DNA of 5,557 nucleotides, from the NCBI GenBank assembly GCA_013151705.1, contig JAADHT010000157.1, positions 1-5,557 of the forward strand, given 5' to 3'. Under the pieces are notes generated by a model. That model worked only from the letters and a program-made list of their open reading frames with translations. It searched no databases and was not told where the DNA came from. This stretch comes from Kiritimatiellota bacterium. GTDB taxonomy: Bacteria; Verrucomicrobiota; Lentisphaeria; Victivallales; JAADHT01. Shown here in pieces: positions 4,408 to 5,557 of this stretch (the first letter of the stretch is position 1; the number at the start of each line of letters is the position of its first letter). Position numbers and translations under genes: made by a program.

Positions 4408-5557
4408 ATGGGTACGGCGGCAAATAAACCGAACATTTTATTTATTATGGCGGATCAGCACCATGCGGGCCGCCTGGGATGCTGTGGGGACAGCGTAGTG
4501 CAAACCCCACAGCATGACCGGATTGCGAACGAAGGGGTACGCTTCACCAGCGCCTATGCCAACAGTCCCATCTGTGGGCCGTCGCGGTCATGCTTTTTTT
4601 CCGGCCGCTACGTGCACCAGCACGGCGTGTATCTGAACTCGGGGATGGATCCGGCCTGTTCGGAATGGATGACGGGCCACTTCCGGGAGCACGGCTATAC
4701 CACGGCCGGCGTCGGCAAAATGCACATGGGGCCTTTGTGGGTGGCCTCGCAACTGGATTACATCCGCAACGAAAATATTTTTGACGCCCCGCACGATGAC
4801 CTGTTCGGCCCCATGGGCGCTCACTACTACTCGTATCTGGCCGAAAACGGGCTATGGGAAAAATGTGAATTTATGGATAGCCAGAAAGCCGGCCCCTGGC
4901 CCTGCCGCACCTGGCCTTTGCCCGAGGAATATTCGCCGGAAGCGTGGATCGGGCGGGAAACTGTTCGTTACCTTCGGGAACAACCAAGCGACAAACCCTT
5001 TTTTCTGCACGTGAGTTTTCCGCGTCCACACGATCCCTTGTATGTTCCGGAGCCGTTCGACACCATGTACGATCCGGATACAATTCCTCTCCCTCCCAAT
5101 GCCGCCGACAATTTTCGGACGAAATCACCGCGTTCCCGTGCCGCCTGGGAGTGTCTGAAAACAAAGGAACGGGTCTATCCGTATCTGGCGTCATCCTCGG
5201 ACGAACTGCGCCGGATTGAAGCGCGCTATTACGGTTTGATCTCGCTTAACGACAAATATATCGGCCTTATACTGGACGAACTGGAAGCGCGGGGAATTCT
5301 CGATGACACCATCATCGTGTTCACCGCCGACCACGGGGATTTTGCCGGGGAGCATGGACTGCACTTTAAGAATCTGGGGATTTATGAACCGGTACACCGC
5401 ATTCCCCTTCTGCTTCGCAGCCCCGGTCGGATCGCCGCGGGAACGATCAGTGATTTACTGGTGGAGAGCGTTGACCTGTATCCGACCTTGTGCGATCTTG
5501 CCGGTCTGCCGGTTCCGGACAGGATCAGTGGTGCGAGTGTCATGCCCGCGCTGGAAG
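4408..5557 (+). CDS. Type I (formylglycine-dependent) sulfatase, C-terminus beyond the window
   Basis: The gene runs open from the ATG at 4408 to the window edge, giving 383 residues. Type I sulfatases hydrolyse sulfate esters using a formylglycine made from a Cys or Ser. Here the C-x-P-S-R signature is CGPSR at 56-60, so Cys56 should be converted by an anaerobic or aerobic maturase encoded elsewhere. Likely metal ligands are Asp16 and Gln17 (IMADQH) and Asp308 and His309 (TADHGD). Other active-site residues are Lys104 and His106 (GVGKMHMG), His208 (FPRPHDP) and Lys321. The family usually has 450-550 residues, so roughly 70-150 are missing, mostly the C-terminal subdomain. The protein starts directly with KPNILFIMADQ and has no signal peptide, so it is probably cytoplasmic and acts on imported sulfated sugars, unlike the many exported relatives. 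The substrate cannot be told; a sulfated glycan such as mucin, glycosaminoglycan or algal polysaccharide is usual. Its DNA is more GC-rich than its neighbours. Confidence 0.92.
   Translation, partial: MGTAANKPNILFIMADQHHAGRLGCCGDSVVQTPQHDRIANEGVRFTSAYANSPICGPSRSCFFSGRYVHQHGVYLNSGMDPACSEWMTGHFREHGYTTAGVGKMHMGPLWVASQLDYIRNENIFDAPHDDLFGPMGAHYYSYLAENGLWEKCEFMDSQKAGPWPCRTWPLPEEYSPEAWIGRETVRYLREQPSDKPFFLHVSFPRPHDPLYVPEPFDTMYDPDTIPLPPNAADNFRTKSPRSRAAWECLKTKERVYPYLASSSDELRRIEARYYGLISLNDKYIGLILDELEARGILDDTIIVFTADHGDFAGEHGLHFKNLGIYEPVHRIPLLLRSPGRIAAGTISDLLVESVDLYPTLCDLAGLPVPDRISGASVMPALE

Overview
This is a bacterial window with two partial genes at its edges, three complete genes between them, and one insertion-sequence region. 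Strong purine-rich ribosome binding sites (GGAG/AAGGAG) precede every gene. A soluble SGNH hydrolase, a GntR-headed regulator with a LacI-type sensor domain and a cytoplasmic-looking type I sulfatase together suggest a polysaccharide-degrading member of the PVC group, such as Lentisphaerota/Victivallales or Planctomycetota. That assignment is an inference from gene families only; no rRNA or other taxonomic marker is present.

Positions 1-1327, minus strand: an SGNH/GDSL-hydrolase-like protein of 399 residues is followed after about 54 bases by the first 24 codons of a second gene, which runs off the left edge. The two look like an operon. Positions 1328-1614 are a divergent control region, AT-rich in its right half, with a plausible promoter and palindromes. 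Positions 1615-2697, plus strand: a 360-residue regulator with an N-terminal GntR-type winged helix and a C-terminal sugar-binding-type sensor. Its divergent position makes it a candidate regulator of the SGNH operon and of itself.

Positions about 2701-4222 look like an IS1634-type (IS4 superfamily) insertion sequence transcribed on the minus strand. It appears to start within a few bases of the regulator's stop codon. The transposase keeps the D, D and E catalytic residues, but the stretch between the second D and the E is only about 51 residues. That is about 100 fewer than expected, so this is probably an in-frame internal deletion derivative.

Positions 4223-4407 are a non-coding, AT-rich stretch holding a 65-base imperfect inverted repeat and several small palindromes. 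Positions 4408-5557, plus strand: a type I (formylglycine-dependent) sulfatase with all catalytic blocks visible and its C-terminal part beyond the window. It is visibly more GC-rich than its neighbours.

As a working picture, this is a small carbohydrate-utilisation neighbourhood (esterase-like enzyme, sensor-regulator, sulfatase) interrupted by an IS between the regulator and the sulfatase. I see no clear sign of a wholly new system. The points most worth checking are the shortened transposase, the long hairpin upstream of the sulfatase, and the atypical catalytic site of the SGNH protein.
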